Shown here piece by piece: positions 48,396 through 56,994 of a stretch of DNA of 64,000 nt. The stretch's first letter is position 1, and each line of letters opens with the position of its first letter. This DNA is from F23-B02 sp963613665. GTDB lineage: Bacteria; Bacillota; Clostridia; Oscillospirales; Oscillospiraceae. The position numbers and the translations under genes are program-made. The stretch lies in the NCBI GenBank assembly GCA_963613665.1, contig CAVEAL010000011.1:1-64000 (forward strand). Reading direction: 5' to 3'. The notes under the pieces were generated by a model that worked only from the letters and a program-made list of their open reading frames with translations, was not told the origin of the DNA and made no database searches.

Positions 48396-49304
48396 TTAAA
48401 TATCAAGTATACCCAGTATCACTATGCCGGCAACCACAAGCAGTATCGAGGCATAGTGCTTAACAGACAGCTTTTCCTTGAGGAAGATGCGGCTCCATAC
48501 GACGGAGGCAACGCAGTAGGCCGATATCATGGGCGCCGCAAGAGCCGAGTGCGCGGTATCGGCAAGGGCGTAGATATAAGCAAACTGGCCGGCTGTCTCG
48601 AAGATGGCACCGGTGTATTTGGGGACCTCGCGTCCGGGAACGAGCCTCTGCTTTTTTACGCCGAGGACATACACGGCGCAGACGATGCCCGCAATGAGGA
48701 ACGTGAGCTCATACGCCACGTTTGCCGAGTCCTCGTTCAACGTTTCGAGCACGCGGCTGTCGGCAAATGTGCCCAGCGCATCAAGCAGGCAGTATATGAC
48801 CGGCAGCGCAATGGCGATCCAGCTTTTGGTGTAATGGTGATTGCTCGCATCCTGGCGGGCGCGGCGCAGCTCCTCGTCTTCGTTTGCTTCGGTAAAGCCG
48901 AGTGCAATAACGCCGAGGCAGACAAGAGCGACGGCGGCGAGCGCAAGAGGCGGCAGTCCGTTTATGCCCTGCGTTGCAAATATCAAAATTGCTACGAGTG
49001 CGCCGGAGGAATTACATATCGGCGAAGATATCGAAAGCTCTATATACCGGAGGCCTACATAGCCGACCGTCATCGACACGATGTACAGCATTGACACAGG
49101 CAGGTACTGCAAAATGACCGAACCGTTTATAACGACACCGCCGACGAATATCTCATAGGCGGCATGTATACCCATGACTGCGCCGACCGCCATGACCATC
49201 TTCAGATGACTGTATTTATCGTCGGCATCCTGACAGCCGATCTTGGAAAACAGATCGGAACCGCTCCAACATAAAAGCGCAATAAGTGCAAACCAGAACC
49301 ACAT
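48396..49304 (-). CDS. EamA/DMT-superfamily transporter
   Basis: 302-residue integral membrane protein with about ten TM helices in two repeated EamA halves (about 1-135 and 155-302), separated by a charged loop (EANEDEELRRARQD). The C-terminal half has the typical APMISAYCVASVVWSRIFLKEKLS sequence (core SVVWSRIFLKEKL). Drug/metabolite exporters of this group move small molecules such as amino acids or nucleobases; the substrate is unknown. It is first in the pyrH operon, from a good promoter at 49359-49387, so a link to pyrimidine or wall metabolism is possible. Confidence 0.88.
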   Translation of the reverse strand: MWFWFALIALLCWSGSDLFSKIGCQDADDKYSHLKMVMAVGAVMGIHAAYEIFVGGVVINGSVILQYLPVSMLYIVSMTVGYVGLRYIELSISSPICNSSGALVAILIFATQGINGLPPLALAAVALVCLGVIALGFTEANEDEELRRARQDASNHHYTKSWIAIALPVIYCLLDALGTFADSRVLETLNEDSANVAYELTFLIAGIVCAVYVLGVKKQRLVPGREVPKYTGAIFETAGQFAYIYALADTAHSALAAPMISAYCVASVVWSRIFLKEKLSVKHYASILLVVAGIVILGILDI

Positions 49305-49358
49305 ATTAATTTTTTAATCCTTTTCATAGTATTCTCGCCTGAGCGATCAAACTAAGGT

Positions 49359-49387
49359 ATTTTACCACACATATAGTGATTTGACAA
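49359..49387 (-). promoter_or_regulatory. Promoter of the EamA-pyrH-...-polC run
   Basis: TTGTCA (49382-49387), 17 bp, TAAAAT (49359-49364). No strong terminator is visible until after polC, so the eight genes may share this transcript, with internal promoters not excluded. Confidence 0.65.
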
Positions 49388-49427
49388 TTAACAAATGACA
49401 AATTATGCGGCGGACGGAGCTTATAAT
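49379..49427 (+). promoter_or_regulatory. spoIIGA control region with Spo0A-box-like motifs
   Basis: TTTGACA (49380-49386) differs by one base from the reverse complement of the core Spo0A box TGTCGAA; AATGACA (49394-49400) is a weaker copy. A TATAAT hexamer follows at 49422-49427. The sites overlap the divergent EamA promoter. Weak evidence. Confidence 0.25.
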
Positions 49428-49433
49428 TTCGTC

Positions 49434-50249
49434 ATGGACATCATTTACATAGACCGGCTGTTTTTTCTGAACCTCGGACTCGACTATCTTCTCGTCCTAT
49501 GCTCTGCCCGCCTGTGCGGCATGAAGCTCAGGCGGATGAGGTATGCCCTCGCCGCAGTGCTGGGGGCCGTGTACGCCGTCTTGAGCGTAGTGCCCTCCCT
49601 CGGTTTCCTCACACTTGCGCCGGTAAAGCTTGTTTTCGGTGCGCTGATGGCGCTCACGGCATACGGCGGCGAGGAAAAGCTCCTGCGCTGCTGTCTTGTG
49701 TTTTTCGCCGTATCGGCTCTGTTCGGCGGCGCCGTATGGGCAATATCGCTGCAAAGCGGCGGCAGCATAGGCGGCAGTGCTTACATAACCGTATCGTTTC
49801 CGGTGCTTGTTATATCCTTTGCGCTCATATACGCCGTACTGAGCTTTGTATTCAGGCGCAGCGTCAGAAGCGCGGACATAAGCGTATCAGAGGCCGAGCT
49901 CACGTTCATGGGCAGGAGCGTATCCCTCCGCTGCCTGCACGACAGCGGCAACGCGCTTTACGATCCCGTGAGCGGCGACTGCGTGCTCGTTGCTCCGGCG
50001 CGGCAGCTGTCCCCGCTCTTCCCCGGCCTTGAGGCCGGGCTTTCCTGCCCCGACTGCACAAGGCTTCTGTCCGAGCCCGCGCTTGCCGGAAGACTGCGCC
50101 TTATACCGTACAGTGCCGTCGGCGCAGCCGGTATGCTCGCTGCGTTCAGGCCCGACGGCATAATCATAGACGGCAAAAGCCGAGACGATATCGTCGTTGC
50201 AATATCTCCCACGCCCGTCGGCGGCGACGGCTTTGACGCGATCATATGA
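49434..50249 (+). CDS. spoIIGA: Sporulation sigma-E processing peptidase
   Basis: 271-residue membrane aspartic protease that activates pro-sigma-E in the mother cell. The N-terminal half has five hydrophobic segments, starting MDIIYIDRLFFLNLGLDY like B. subtilis SpoIIGA. The C-terminal domain contains the aspartic-protease-like CLHDSGNALYDP (catalytic Asp) and ends with a conserved DGIIIDG region. I start at 49434 by homology; the ribosome-binding site is poor (GGAG 15 nt upstream). It precedes sigE by 12 nt. Confidence 0.92.
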   Translation: MDIIYIDRLFFLNLGLDYLLVLCSARLCGMKLRRMRYALAAVLGAVYAVLSVVPSLGFLTLAPVKLVFGALMALTAYGGEEKLLRCCLVFFAVSALFGGAVWAISLQSGGSIGGSAYITVSFPVLVISFALIYAVLSFVFRRSVRSADISVSEAELTFMGRSVSLRCLHDSGNALYDPVSGDCVLVAPARQLSPLFPGLEAGLSCPDCTRLLSEPALAGRLRLIPYSAVGAAGMLAAFRPDGIIIDGKSRDDIVVAISPTPVGGDGFDAII

Positions 50250-50261
50250 AAGGAGTTCTGC

Positions 50262-50969
50262 ATGGACATTATAAGTATAATAAAAAGCTGGCTTGCGCGG
50301 CACCTTATGGCTGAAAACGGGCTTTACTACATTGGCGGCAGCGACATTCTTCCGCCGCCGCTGGATAAGACAGAGGAGGAAAAGGCCATCAGTGCAATGG
50401 AAAGCGGCGACGAGAGCGCGAAAAAAATTCTGACGGAACATAATCTGCGTCTTGTCGTCTATATATCGAGGCGGTTTGAAAACACCGGCGTCAATCTTGA
50501 GGACCTGATATCCATAGGAACAATAGGTCTTATAAAGGCTATAAACACCTTCCGCAGCGACAAGAGCATAAAGCTTGCCACCTATGCATCAAGATGCATA
50601 GAAAACGAGATACTCATGCATCTGCGCAAGATCAGCAATCAGCGCAGCGAGGTAAGCTTTGACGAGCCGCTGAACACCGACTGGGACGGGAACGAGCTGC
50701 TTTTATCCGACGTTCTCGGCACGGACGACGACGAGGTGTGCCGGCCGCTTGAGGATGACGCCGACCGCCAGATGCTTCTTAATGCCGTAAATTCTCTCGG
50801 CGACAGAGAAAAAAGCATCATCACCCTGCGCTTCGGACTCGGCGGCGGAAGCGAATACACTCAAAAGGAGGTCGCGGATATGATGGGCATATCACAAAGC
50901 TATATAAGCCGTCTGGAAAAACGCATAATCCACCGGCTCAGGCGCGAAATTATACGTCAGCTCCAGTAA
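50262..50969 (+). CDS. sigE: RNA polymerase sporulation sigma factor E precursor
   Basis: 235-residue early mother-cell sigma factor. The N-terminal pro-sequence precedes YYIGGSDILPPPL, typical of SigE. Region 2 (LRLVVYISRRFENTGVNLEDLISIG core) and region 4 (YTQKEVADMMGISQSYISRLEKR core) are intact. The ribosome-binding site AAAGGAG is strong. Co-transcribed with its protease spoIIGA, so the organism almost certainly forms endospores. Confidence 0.97.
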   Translation: MDIISIIKSWLARHLMAENGLYYIGGSDILPPPLDKTEEEKAISAMESGDESAKKILTEHNLRLVVYISRRFENTGVNLEDLISIGTIGLIKAINTFRSDKSIKLATYASRCIENEILMHLRKISNQRSEVSFDEPLNTDWDGNELLLSDVLGTDDDEVCRPLEDDADRQMLLNAVNSLGDREKSIITLRFGLGGGSEYTQKEVADMMGISQSYISRLEKRIIHRLRREIIRQLQ

Positions 50970-51026
50970 GCAATTGTCATCATGTTTTAAAACTAAAAAT
51001 AATTTGTATATACTCCGCGCAATTTG

Positions 51027-51055
51027 TTGACAAATTGTAACCGGCGGTGTACATT
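51027..51055 (+). promoter_or_regulatory. Strong promoter of the SLH protein gene
   Basis: TTGACA (51027-51032), 17 bp, TACATT (51050-51055), giving a leader of about 70 nt with AGGAG before the ATG. Confidence 0.75.
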
Positions 51056-51132
51056 ATGCTTGTAAAACAAGCTCTGCTTTCCCGATGGAGAGCAGGCTTA
51101 CGAAAAACGTATTTCTGAGAAGGAGAAACATC

Positions 51133-52269
51133 ATGAAAAAGTCAACAAAGCTTATCAGCCTGCTTCTGGCGGTACTGATGATCGCCGCACTGTTACCCAC
51201 TGCGGCTCTTGCTGACGACGCAGAGGCCGCATCTCTTACCGACAGTCTCGGCGAAGTCGTCGGAAAGATAAACGGCATCAAGATCCCCAGCTATGTTCTT
51301 TACTGCTCCCTGATGAGCAAGCTTCCGGCGAGCCATGCTGTTGTCACTCTGACTAACAACCTCACCGGTGAGACCACCACCCATACGGCAAACGCTCTCG
51401 GTCTTGCTTTCATTTCCAAGAGCCTGATCGGTGTTTACACCGTTGCCGCTACCTGCGACGGCGCCATCACCGGCATAAAGTACAGCTCCCTGCCCGGCGC
51501 AACGCCCATGACTCTGAACGCGAAGATCGATTTTGACAAGATCGTCCTCTTCCCCGTTCTGAACATCGGCCTTAACTACACCGATCACTTTGCATACATG
51601 GTAGGCTACAAAGACGGCTATGTCCGCCCGAACAACAACATCACCCGTGCCGAGGTCGCAGTTCTGATCTACCGTCTGATGACTCCCGAGACCCGTGAGA
51701 AGTTTGCAAGCACCACCAGCACTCTTAAGGATCTGAGCGCAAGCGCATGGTACAACACCGAGGTCTGCACTCTCATCAAGGCCGGCGTTATCTCCGGCTA
51801 CTCCGACGGCACCTTCCGTCCCGAAAGGAATGTCACCCGCGCCGAGTTCTCCGCAATGATCGCCCGCCTGTTCTCCGTCTCCTACACCGGCGGCAACAAG
51901 TTTGAGGATCTCAACGGCCACTGGGCTTCCAGCTACATGAACCTGCTCAACAAGCTCGGCATCCTCCATGGCGACACAAACGGCAACGCAAATCCCGATG
52001 ATCTGCTGACCCGTGCAATGACCGCTGCAATGCTCAACCGTCTGGTCGGCCGCAACTCCACCAGCACCAGCGCGGACAGCTGCACCGGCACAGTCAAGAA
52101 TTGGCCGGATATCTCCAATTCCGACTGGTTCTATGCCGACATTCTTGAGGCTACCAACGCCCATAACTACACCTGGACTCTCGACACCACGAACGCTCTG
52201 CGCGGCGAGTTTGTCGTCACCGAGAAGTGGACCAGCATCCGCACAGATGCTCCCGACTGGACCAAGTAA
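51133..52269 (+). CDS. Secreted SLH-domain protein, probably abundant
   Basis: 378 residues. Signal peptide (1-24, ALA cleavage), a beta-rich N-terminal region of unknown fold (about 25-150) with no enzyme motif, then three SLH domains (YMVGYKDGYVRPNNNITRAE core, YSDGTFRPERNVTRAE core, and a divergent GDTNGNANPDDLLTRA). A short C-terminal tail ends APDWTK. Codons are strongly biased to C-ending forms and CGT/CTG, a stronger bias than in its neighbours; with the consensus promoter and AAGGAG this suggests high expression. Possibly a minor S-layer or wall structural protein. Confidence 0.9.
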   Translation: MKKSTKLISLLLAVLMIAALLPTAALADDAEAASLTDSLGEVVGKINGIKIPSYVLYCSLMSKLPASHAVVTLTNNLTGETTTHTANALGLAFISKSLIGVYTVAATCDGAITGIKYSSLPGATPMTLNAKIDFDKIVLFPVLNIGLNYTDHFAYMVGYKDGYVRPNNNITRAEVAVLIYRLMTPETREKFASTTSTLKDLSASAWYNTEVCTLIKAGVISGYSDGTFRPERNVTRAEFSAMIARLFSVSYTGGNKFEDLNGHWASSYMNLLNKLGILHGDTNGNANPDDLLTRAMTAAMLNRLVGRNSTSTSADSCTGTVKNWPDISNSDWFYADILEATNAHNYTWTLDTTNALRGEFVVTEKWTSIRTDAPDWTK

Positions 52270-52282
52270 TTTAAATTCAACA

Positions 52283-52315
52283 TGAAAAATCCCGTCCATA
52301 GGACGGGATTTTTCA
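52283..52315. terminator. Bidirectional terminator between the SLH gene and rqcP
   Basis: TGAAAAATCCCGTCC-ata-GGACGGGATTTTTCA, perfect. It overlaps the rqcP stop codon. Confidence 0.92.
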
Positions 52316-52558
52316 GCTTTCAAGCTCCCTGTACATTGCGGGAGCTTCTTCTTTTTTCGCCGTTTCGTTTACAGACAGCACCTCGACCTTCAGTCTGCGC
52401 TGACCGAATGCGACCTCTATGACGTCGCCGACCTTGACCTGATAGCTTGCCTTGACCTGACGGCCGTTGACGCTCACACGTTCTGCATCGCAGGCGTCGT
52501 TAGCCACGCTTCTGCGCTTTATAAGCCTTGAAACCTTTAGATATTTATCGAGTCTCAT
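52313..52558 (-). CDS. rqcP: RNA-binding S4-domain protein RqcP (YabO)
   Basis: 81-residue S4-domain protein that acts with RqcH in ribosome-associated quality control by stabilising the P-site tRNA. The S4 motif (MRLDKYLKVSRLIKRRSVA, core LDKYLKVSRLIKRR) is at the N-terminus. GAGGAG lies about 9 nt before the ATG at 52558. It follows hup, from which it is separated by a hairpin with a short T tract. The yabP-yabQ-divIC genes that commonly follow are absent. Confidence 0.9.
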   Translation of the reverse strand: MRLDKYLKVSRLIKRRSVANDACDAERVSVNGRQVKASYQVKVGDVIEVAFGQRRLKVEVLSVNETAKKEEAPAMYRELES

Positions 52559-52577
52559 TTTTACGCTCCTCAGCAAA

Positions 52578-52607
52578 ATTCCCACAATACTTTCGTATCG
52601 TGGGAAT
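52578..52607 (-). terminator. Hairpin between hup and rqcP
   Basis: ATTCCCACGATAC / GTATTGTGGGAAT arms around GAAA, followed by TTTTG on the minus strand. It can act as a partial terminator that lowers rqcP expression relative to hup. Confidence 0.7.
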
Positions 52608-52630
52608 AATACATTTTTATACCTGAATAA

Positions 52631-52906
52631 TTACTCTGCAACTGCGTCCTTGAGAGCCTTGCCGGCCTTGAAGAAAGGAACCTTGCTTGCAGGGATCTCG
52701 ATCTCTTCGCGGGTCTTGGGGTTGCGGCCGATACGAACGCCGCGCTCCTTGACATCAAAAACGCCGAAGCCAACCATCTGAACCTTCTCGCCGGATACCA
52801 GAGTCTCAACAATGGTATCAAATGCGGCATTGACAGCCTTTTCGGAATCCTTCTTGGACAGACCGGTCTTGTCTGCGACGGCTGCTATAAGTTCTGCCTT
52901 ATTCAT
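52631..52906 (-). CDS. hup: HU-family nucleoid DNA-binding protein
   Basis: 91-residue dimeric nucleoid protein. Begins MNKAELIAAVADKTGLSKKD; the beta-arm signature GFGVFDVKERGVRIGRNPKT (core FDVKERGVRIGRNP) is intact. TAGGAGG lies about 6 nt before the ATG. Promoter at 53018-53046. Located between spoVB and rqcP as in many Clostridia. Confidence 0.97.
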   Translation of the reverse strand: MNKAELIAAVADKTGLSKKDSEKAVNAAFDTIVETLVSGEKVQMVGFGVFDVKERGVRIGRNPKTREEIEIPASKVPFFKAGKALKDAVAE

Positions 52907-53017
52907 GTGTAATCCTCCTAATTTATGCGGCAATGTGCCTTTTCTATATAGCCCGCTGCGCCTGGCGCGCCATGACGGGTTATTCACGCTTGGTGTGCGC
53001 CGCGAGGCGCGAGTTAA

Positions 53018-53046
53018 AACTTATCACAAAACGCTGCAAATATCAA
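53018..53046 (-). promoter_or_regulatory. hup promoter
   Basis: TTGATA (53041-53046), 17 bp, TAAGTT (53018-53023). The leader contains a GCGCC/GGCGC hairpin near 52998-53011. Confidence 0.6.
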
Positions 53047-53077
53047 GTGTTTTTTCGGAAAAAGCCAATTTTTTCAC

Positions 53078-54685
53078 TTATTTCATATGCAGCAGCTTTG
53101 CTATCTTTTCACCCTTGGGAATGAGCTTCATATCCTCCGCGCTTATGACCCTGAGTCTGATGACCGCAGCGGCATAAACGACGGCCGCTATGCCTATGGC
53201 GGCACACATCACGAGAGCCATCATTATCCTGCTGCCGGAGCCGAGAAGCGCCATGCCGCCGTAATAAACGCCCAGAGCAATAACGCCCATAATGAGGCAG
53301 GGCACGGCGGGGCGCACGAAGATATTCTTCATCGAAAGGCCCTTTTCAAAGCTGCGGTTTATGAAGATGAGGTTGAGAACGCACATCGTCACATAGCAGC
53401 AGATCGTGCCTATAGCCGCGCCGTAGATGTTTATGGCCGGTATCGCAACGATGAACCAGTTGACGATTATCTTCACAAGCCCGCCGGTGACGATGGAGTA
53501 AAGCGTGAGCTTTTCCCTGCCGGTAGCCTGAAGAACGGCTGTGCTCATAAGTGAGAAGCAGACGAATACCGAGGCGATGCCGAGCAGGCACAGCAGCAGC
53601 GGACCGGAGGAATGAGCGTTGGGGTAAACAACATTCATTATAGGCTCGCACAGTACGGCAAGTCCTACGCCCATGGGCAGCGCTATCGCCATGGATATGC
53701 GCAGCGAGTCCTCGGATATCTTACCGGCCTCCCCTTTTGCGTTCATGACGAGCTTTGCAGAGATCGCGGGAACGATCGATATGGTCAGCGGAGTGATGAA
53801 TGCGGCAGGAAGATTAAACAGCGTCTGCGCCTTGCCGTATACGCCGTAGAGAGTCTTTGCGTGCGAGTAGCTGTATCCGACGGCGCTCTGGAGCCTTGTC
53901 ATGCACAGGCCCGCATCGATGAGGTTAATAAGCGCAAGCGCCACCGAGCCGAGGGCAATGGGTATGCCGATGCTCAGGAGGTTTTTGAATATCGTGCCTG
54001 CGCTTTCGGGCACATCGGGCTCGGAGAGCGAGTCGAAGCGATAGTTGCGCATTTTATACACGAGCATGTACAAAAGAGCGGCCAGCGAGCCAACGGTCAC
54101 GCCGAATATAGCACCGGCAACGGCAACGGGCTTGTCATATCCCGACTTGAGCAGATATGCCGCCAGTGCGAGGCCTGCAGCGACCTTAGCCAGCACCTCG
54201 AGTATCTGGCTGACGGTGGTAGGCGTCATATTGCCGTAGCCCTGCGTAAGGCCTCTGTATGTTGCGGTGATGCAGCACAGAAGAACGGCAGGTGCAAGTG
54301 CCTGAATGCTTATGGCGGCATCAGGGCTGTGTATCAGCGAGTTTGCGAGCCACTCGGGGAACAGAAACATCACCGACGAGCACAGTACGCCGAGTGTAAA
54401 GAACGTCCACCACGCCACCTGGTATGTGCGCCGTGCCTGCATTTGAAGTCCGCGGGTCTGCGCTGCGCTTATCATACGCGAAAGCGCTACCGGGAAGCCG
54501 GCCGTTGCAAGCGTGAGGAACAGGCTGTACACATAATACGCCTGAAGGAACAGGCCGTATCCGTCGTCGCCGAGCATATTGCCCAGAGGTATCTTATACA
54601 GGGCGCCGAGGATTTTCATTATTATAACGCCGGCGGTCATTATGGCAGCGCCGTGCAGATAGTTTTGCTGTTTTGCCTTTGCCAC
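53078..54685 (-). CDS. SpoVB/MurJ-like polysaccharide flippase, GTG start
   Basis: 535-residue MOP-superfamily membrane protein with about 14 TM helices, of the group that includes SpoVB and MurJ-like lipid II flippases. Conserved GALYKIPLGNMLGDDGYGLF (core YKIPLGNMLG) at the N-terminus and FNLPAAFITPLTISIVPAIS mid-protein. The start is the GTG at 54685, with GGAGG 7 nt upstream; the TTG 18 nt further upstream would place the ribosome-binding site inside the gene. Its place beside hup and rqcP matches the clostridial spoVB neighbourhood, so spore-cortex function is likely. Confidence 0.9.
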   Translation of the reverse strand: MAKAKQQNYLHGAAIMTAGVIIMKILGALYKIPLGNMLGDDGYGLFLQAYYVYSLFLTLATAGFPVALSRMISAAQTRGLQMQARRTYQVAWWTFFTLGVLCSSVMFLFPEWLANSLIHSPDAAISIQALAPAVLLCCITATYRGLTQGYGNMTPTTVSQILEVLAKVAAGLALAAYLLKSGYDKPVAVAGAIFGVTVGSLAALLYMLVYKMRNYRFDSLSEPDVPESAGTIFKNLLSIGIPIALGSVALALINLIDAGLCMTRLQSAVGYSYSHAKTLYGVYGKAQTLFNLPAAFITPLTISIVPAISAKLVMNAKGEAGKISEDSLRISMAIALPMGVGLAVLCEPIMNVVYPNAHSSGPLLLCLLGIASVFVCFSLMSTAVLQATGREKLTLYSIVTGGLVKIIVNWFIVAIPAINIYGAAIGTICCYVTMCVLNLIFINRSFEKGLSMKNIFVRPAVPCLIMGVIALGVYYGGMALLGSGSRIMMALVMCAAIGIAAVVYAAAVIRLRVISAEDMKLIPKGEKIAKLLHMK

Positions 54686-54731
54686 TAAAAAGCCTCCAAT
54701 CAAATACGTCCGATCGTTTGCAGACTTTGAA

Positions 54732-54760
54732 ACTATATACTATAAGCGCAAATAAATCAA
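54732..54760 (-). promoter_or_regulatory. spoVB-like gene promoter overlapping an upstream terminator
   Basis: TTGATT (54755-54760), 17 bp, TATAGT (54732-54737). The -35 box is part of the left arm of the terminator at 54754-54786. Confidence 0.55.
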
Positions 54761-54786
54761 GGGAATTGTGTGAATTCCCTTGATTT
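54754..54786. terminator. Terminator after the UlaG-like gene
   Basis: AAATCAAGGGAATT-gtgtg-AATTCCCTTGATTT, a perfect 14-bp inverted repeat, with TTATTTG following on the minus strand. Confidence 0.85.
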
Positions 54787-54797
54787 TAAAAGTATTT

Positions 54798-55430
54798 TCA
54801 CATTTTCCCGGGCTGAAATTTCAGCACCGCCACCTGCGCCGGAGTTTCGCGGTCTATGCTTATCGTGTTCGTCTCGTAAAAGCGGACGACGGGCAGCGGC
54901 ATATACTGATCGGTAAAGGCCGCAACGCGCTCCATACGGCGGCTGCCGCAGCCGTCGTGGGCATAGTGCATGGGGATGACGACGTTTGCACACAGCTCGT
55001 CTGCGAGCGGCTTTGTCTTATCGCTCGGCATGGCGCGGAAGCCGCCGGCGTTTATCATGAGAACGTCGGCGCCGAAGAGCATGTCCTTCTCGGCATCCGT
55101 CAGGAAGCTGCCGAGATCGCCCATGTGGACTATCTTATAGCCGTCCCATTTTATGATATGTACAGTGTTTCTGCCGCGCAGGCTGCCGTAGCTCGTATCG
55201 TGGAAGGTGTCGATCGTTTCGACCTCGTACGGGCAGGGTCTTGACGTGCCGGAGAGCTTAACACCGGCGCGGTAATTGTGTCCGCGGTGCTCGTGACTGC
55301 ACAGCACGGCATCAGCCGAGGTGCTCATGGGCGGGTAGTTTGCGTTTGTAAGGTCATACGGGTCTATAACAAGGCTGTATCCCTCGTGGCTTATCTTGAA
55401 GCAGGAATGACCGAGCCAGCTTATCTGCAT
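54798..55430 (-). CDS. MBL-fold metal-dependent hydrolase (UlaG/L-ascorbate lactonase-like)
   Basis: 210-residue metallo-beta-lactamase-fold protein. N-terminal MQISWLGHSCFKI, then CSHEHRGHNY as a diverged HxHxDH motif (SHEHRGHN), HMGDLG with the metal Asp, and PMHYAHDGCG. Function is unknown in most such genomic proteins. I start at ATG 55430; the longer frame is murC antisense shadow. It follows murC by 14 nt and is closed by a strong terminator, so it is the second gene of the murC operon. Confidence 0.9.
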   Translation of the reverse strand: MQISWLGHSCFKISHEGYSLVIDPYDLTNANYPPMSTSADAVLCSHEHRGHNYRAGVKLSGTSRPCPYEVETIDTFHDTSYGSLRGRNTVHIIKWDGYKIVHMGDLGSFLTDAEKDMLFGADVLMINAGGFRAMPSDKTKPLADELCANVVIPMHYAHDGCGSRRMERVAAFTDQYMPLPVVRFYETNTISIDRETPAQVAVLKFQPGKM

Positions 55431-55444
55431 TGGTTTTCTCTCTT

Positions 55445-56827
55445 TCAGGTCTCGTAATCGTCGGCCAGAAGGTGCTCGCCTATCTTGTAGACGTTGCCCG
55501 CGCCGACTGTGAGGACAAGGTCGCCCGGCTGCGCCGTCCTGCGCAGATCGCACTCGATCTCCTCAAAGGTCTTATAAAATTTTGCGCCGTCGATCTTCTC
55601 GGCGAGGTCTGCCGAGGATATGCCGAGAATATTCTTTTCACGGGCGGCAAATATCTCCGCCAGATACACGACATCAGGACGGCGCAGCTGACGCACGAAG
55701 TCGTGAAACAGTGCCATCGTGCGAGTATAGGTGTGCGGCTGGAATACCACTATGGTGCGCTTATAGCCCAGGGGCTCCACTGCGTCGAGCAGAGCCTTGA
55801 GCTCACCCGGATGGTGGGCGTAGTCGTCGTACACATCGGCGCCGTTAAACTTACCCTTGAATTCAAATCTTCTGCCCGCTCCGGAAAAACCGGCGAGGCC
55901 GTATTTTACGGCCGTGGGCTTTATGCCGAGACATATGCAGGCCGCGGCCGCGGCAAGCGCGTTTTTAAGGTTATGCACACCGGGGACATGGATGCTGACT
56001 GTGTCAAACAGCTTTCCCTTATACATTATATCAAACTTTGTCAGCGAGCCTATGCGTATGACGTTCTTTGCATAAACGTCGGCCTTTGCCGTGAGGCCGA
56101 AGGTGACTATATTGCGCTCAAGCCCCTTGATCGCATCCATTGTGTTATCGTCATCGTGGTTTACGACGACATATCCGTTTTCCGGAACATGGCTTGCAAA
56201 CTCGCGGAAGCTCTTTTTTATGTCCTCAATGCCCGAGAAGAAATCAAGATGATCCTCCTCGATGTTCAGTATGACAGCGACGGTGGGATAAAAGGACAGA
56301 AACGAGTTATAATACTCGCACGACTCCATAACAATGGTGTCTCCCGTACCGACCCTGTGTCCGGCCTTCAGAAGCGGCAGAGTTCCGCCTATCATGACGG
56401 TGGGATCCTTCTCGGCGGCCATGAGGATATGCGTGCACATCGAGGTCGTCGTAGTTTTTCCGTGCGTACCGGAAATGCACAGGGCGTTTCTATATTCCTT
56501 CATGATAGCGCCCCATGCCTGAGTGCGCTCGAAAACCGGTATGCCCATTTCATGGGCGCGCGCCACCTCGGGGTTATCGTTATGCGCCGCCGCCGTGCGG
56601 ACTACAAAATCAATGCTTTCCGTTATGTTTGCCGCGTCATGGCCGATGGATATCTCTATCCCCTTCTCGCGCAGGTGCGATGTGCGCTCGCTCTCGGCAA
56701 TGTCCGAGCCGCTTATTATAAGTCCCGCGTCGGAGAGCACCTCTGCCAGAGGCGACATTGAAACACCGCCGATGCCGACAAGATGGCCTCTTTTCCCTTT
56801 TATCAAATATTCACTGAAATCCGGCAT
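55445..56827 (-). CDS. murC: UDP-N-acetylmuramate-L-alanine ligase
   Basis: ATP-dependent addition of the first stem-peptide residue in peptidoglycan synthesis. 460 residues. The N-terminal nucleotide domain shows GIGGVSMSPLA, the ATP loop is GTHGKTTTTSM (about 110-120), followed by the E-D-H-L-D motif EEDHLDFF and the C-terminal DDYAHHPGE. ATG 56827 has GGAG 5-6 nt upstream. Promoter TTGTCA/TATAAT at 56906-56934. Confidence 0.97.
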   Translation of the reverse strand: MPDFSEYLIKGKRGHLVGIGGVSMSPLAEVLSDAGLIISGSDIAESERTSHLREKGIEISIGHDAANITESIDFVVRTAAAHNDNPEVARAHEMGIPVFERTQAWGAIMKEYRNALCISGTHGKTTTTSMCTHILMAAEKDPTVMIGGTLPLLKAGHRVGTGDTIVMESCEYYNSFLSFYPTVAVILNIEEDHLDFFSGIEDIKKSFREFASHVPENGYVVVNHDDDNTMDAIKGLERNIVTFGLTAKADVYAKNVIRIGSLTKFDIMYKGKLFDTVSIHVPGVHNLKNALAAAAACICLGIKPTAVKYGLAGFSGAGRRFEFKGKFNGADVYDDYAHHPGELKALLDAVEPLGYKRTIVVFQPHTYTRTMALFHDFVRQLRRPDVVYLAEIFAAREKNILGISSADLAEKIDGAKFYKTFEEIECDLRRTAQPGDLVLTVGAGNVYKIGEHLLADDYET

Positions 56828-56905
56828 AAATTCTCCAATCACGATTACGATTTATATCTGTTCACTGTTAACAAATTGATGTTGATGTTGCAATAAGCAA
56901 ATGAT

Positions 56906-56934
56906 ATTATAATACCGTAAAGTCAAGTTGACAA
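56906..56934 (-). promoter_or_regulatory. murC promoter
   Basis: TTGTCA (56929-56934), 17 bp, TATAAT (56906-56911). Confidence 0.7.
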
Positions 56935-56994
56935 GAATTAATATCTTTATACATGCTATGCACCACAAACTATACATACTGGAGCTTGATGATA

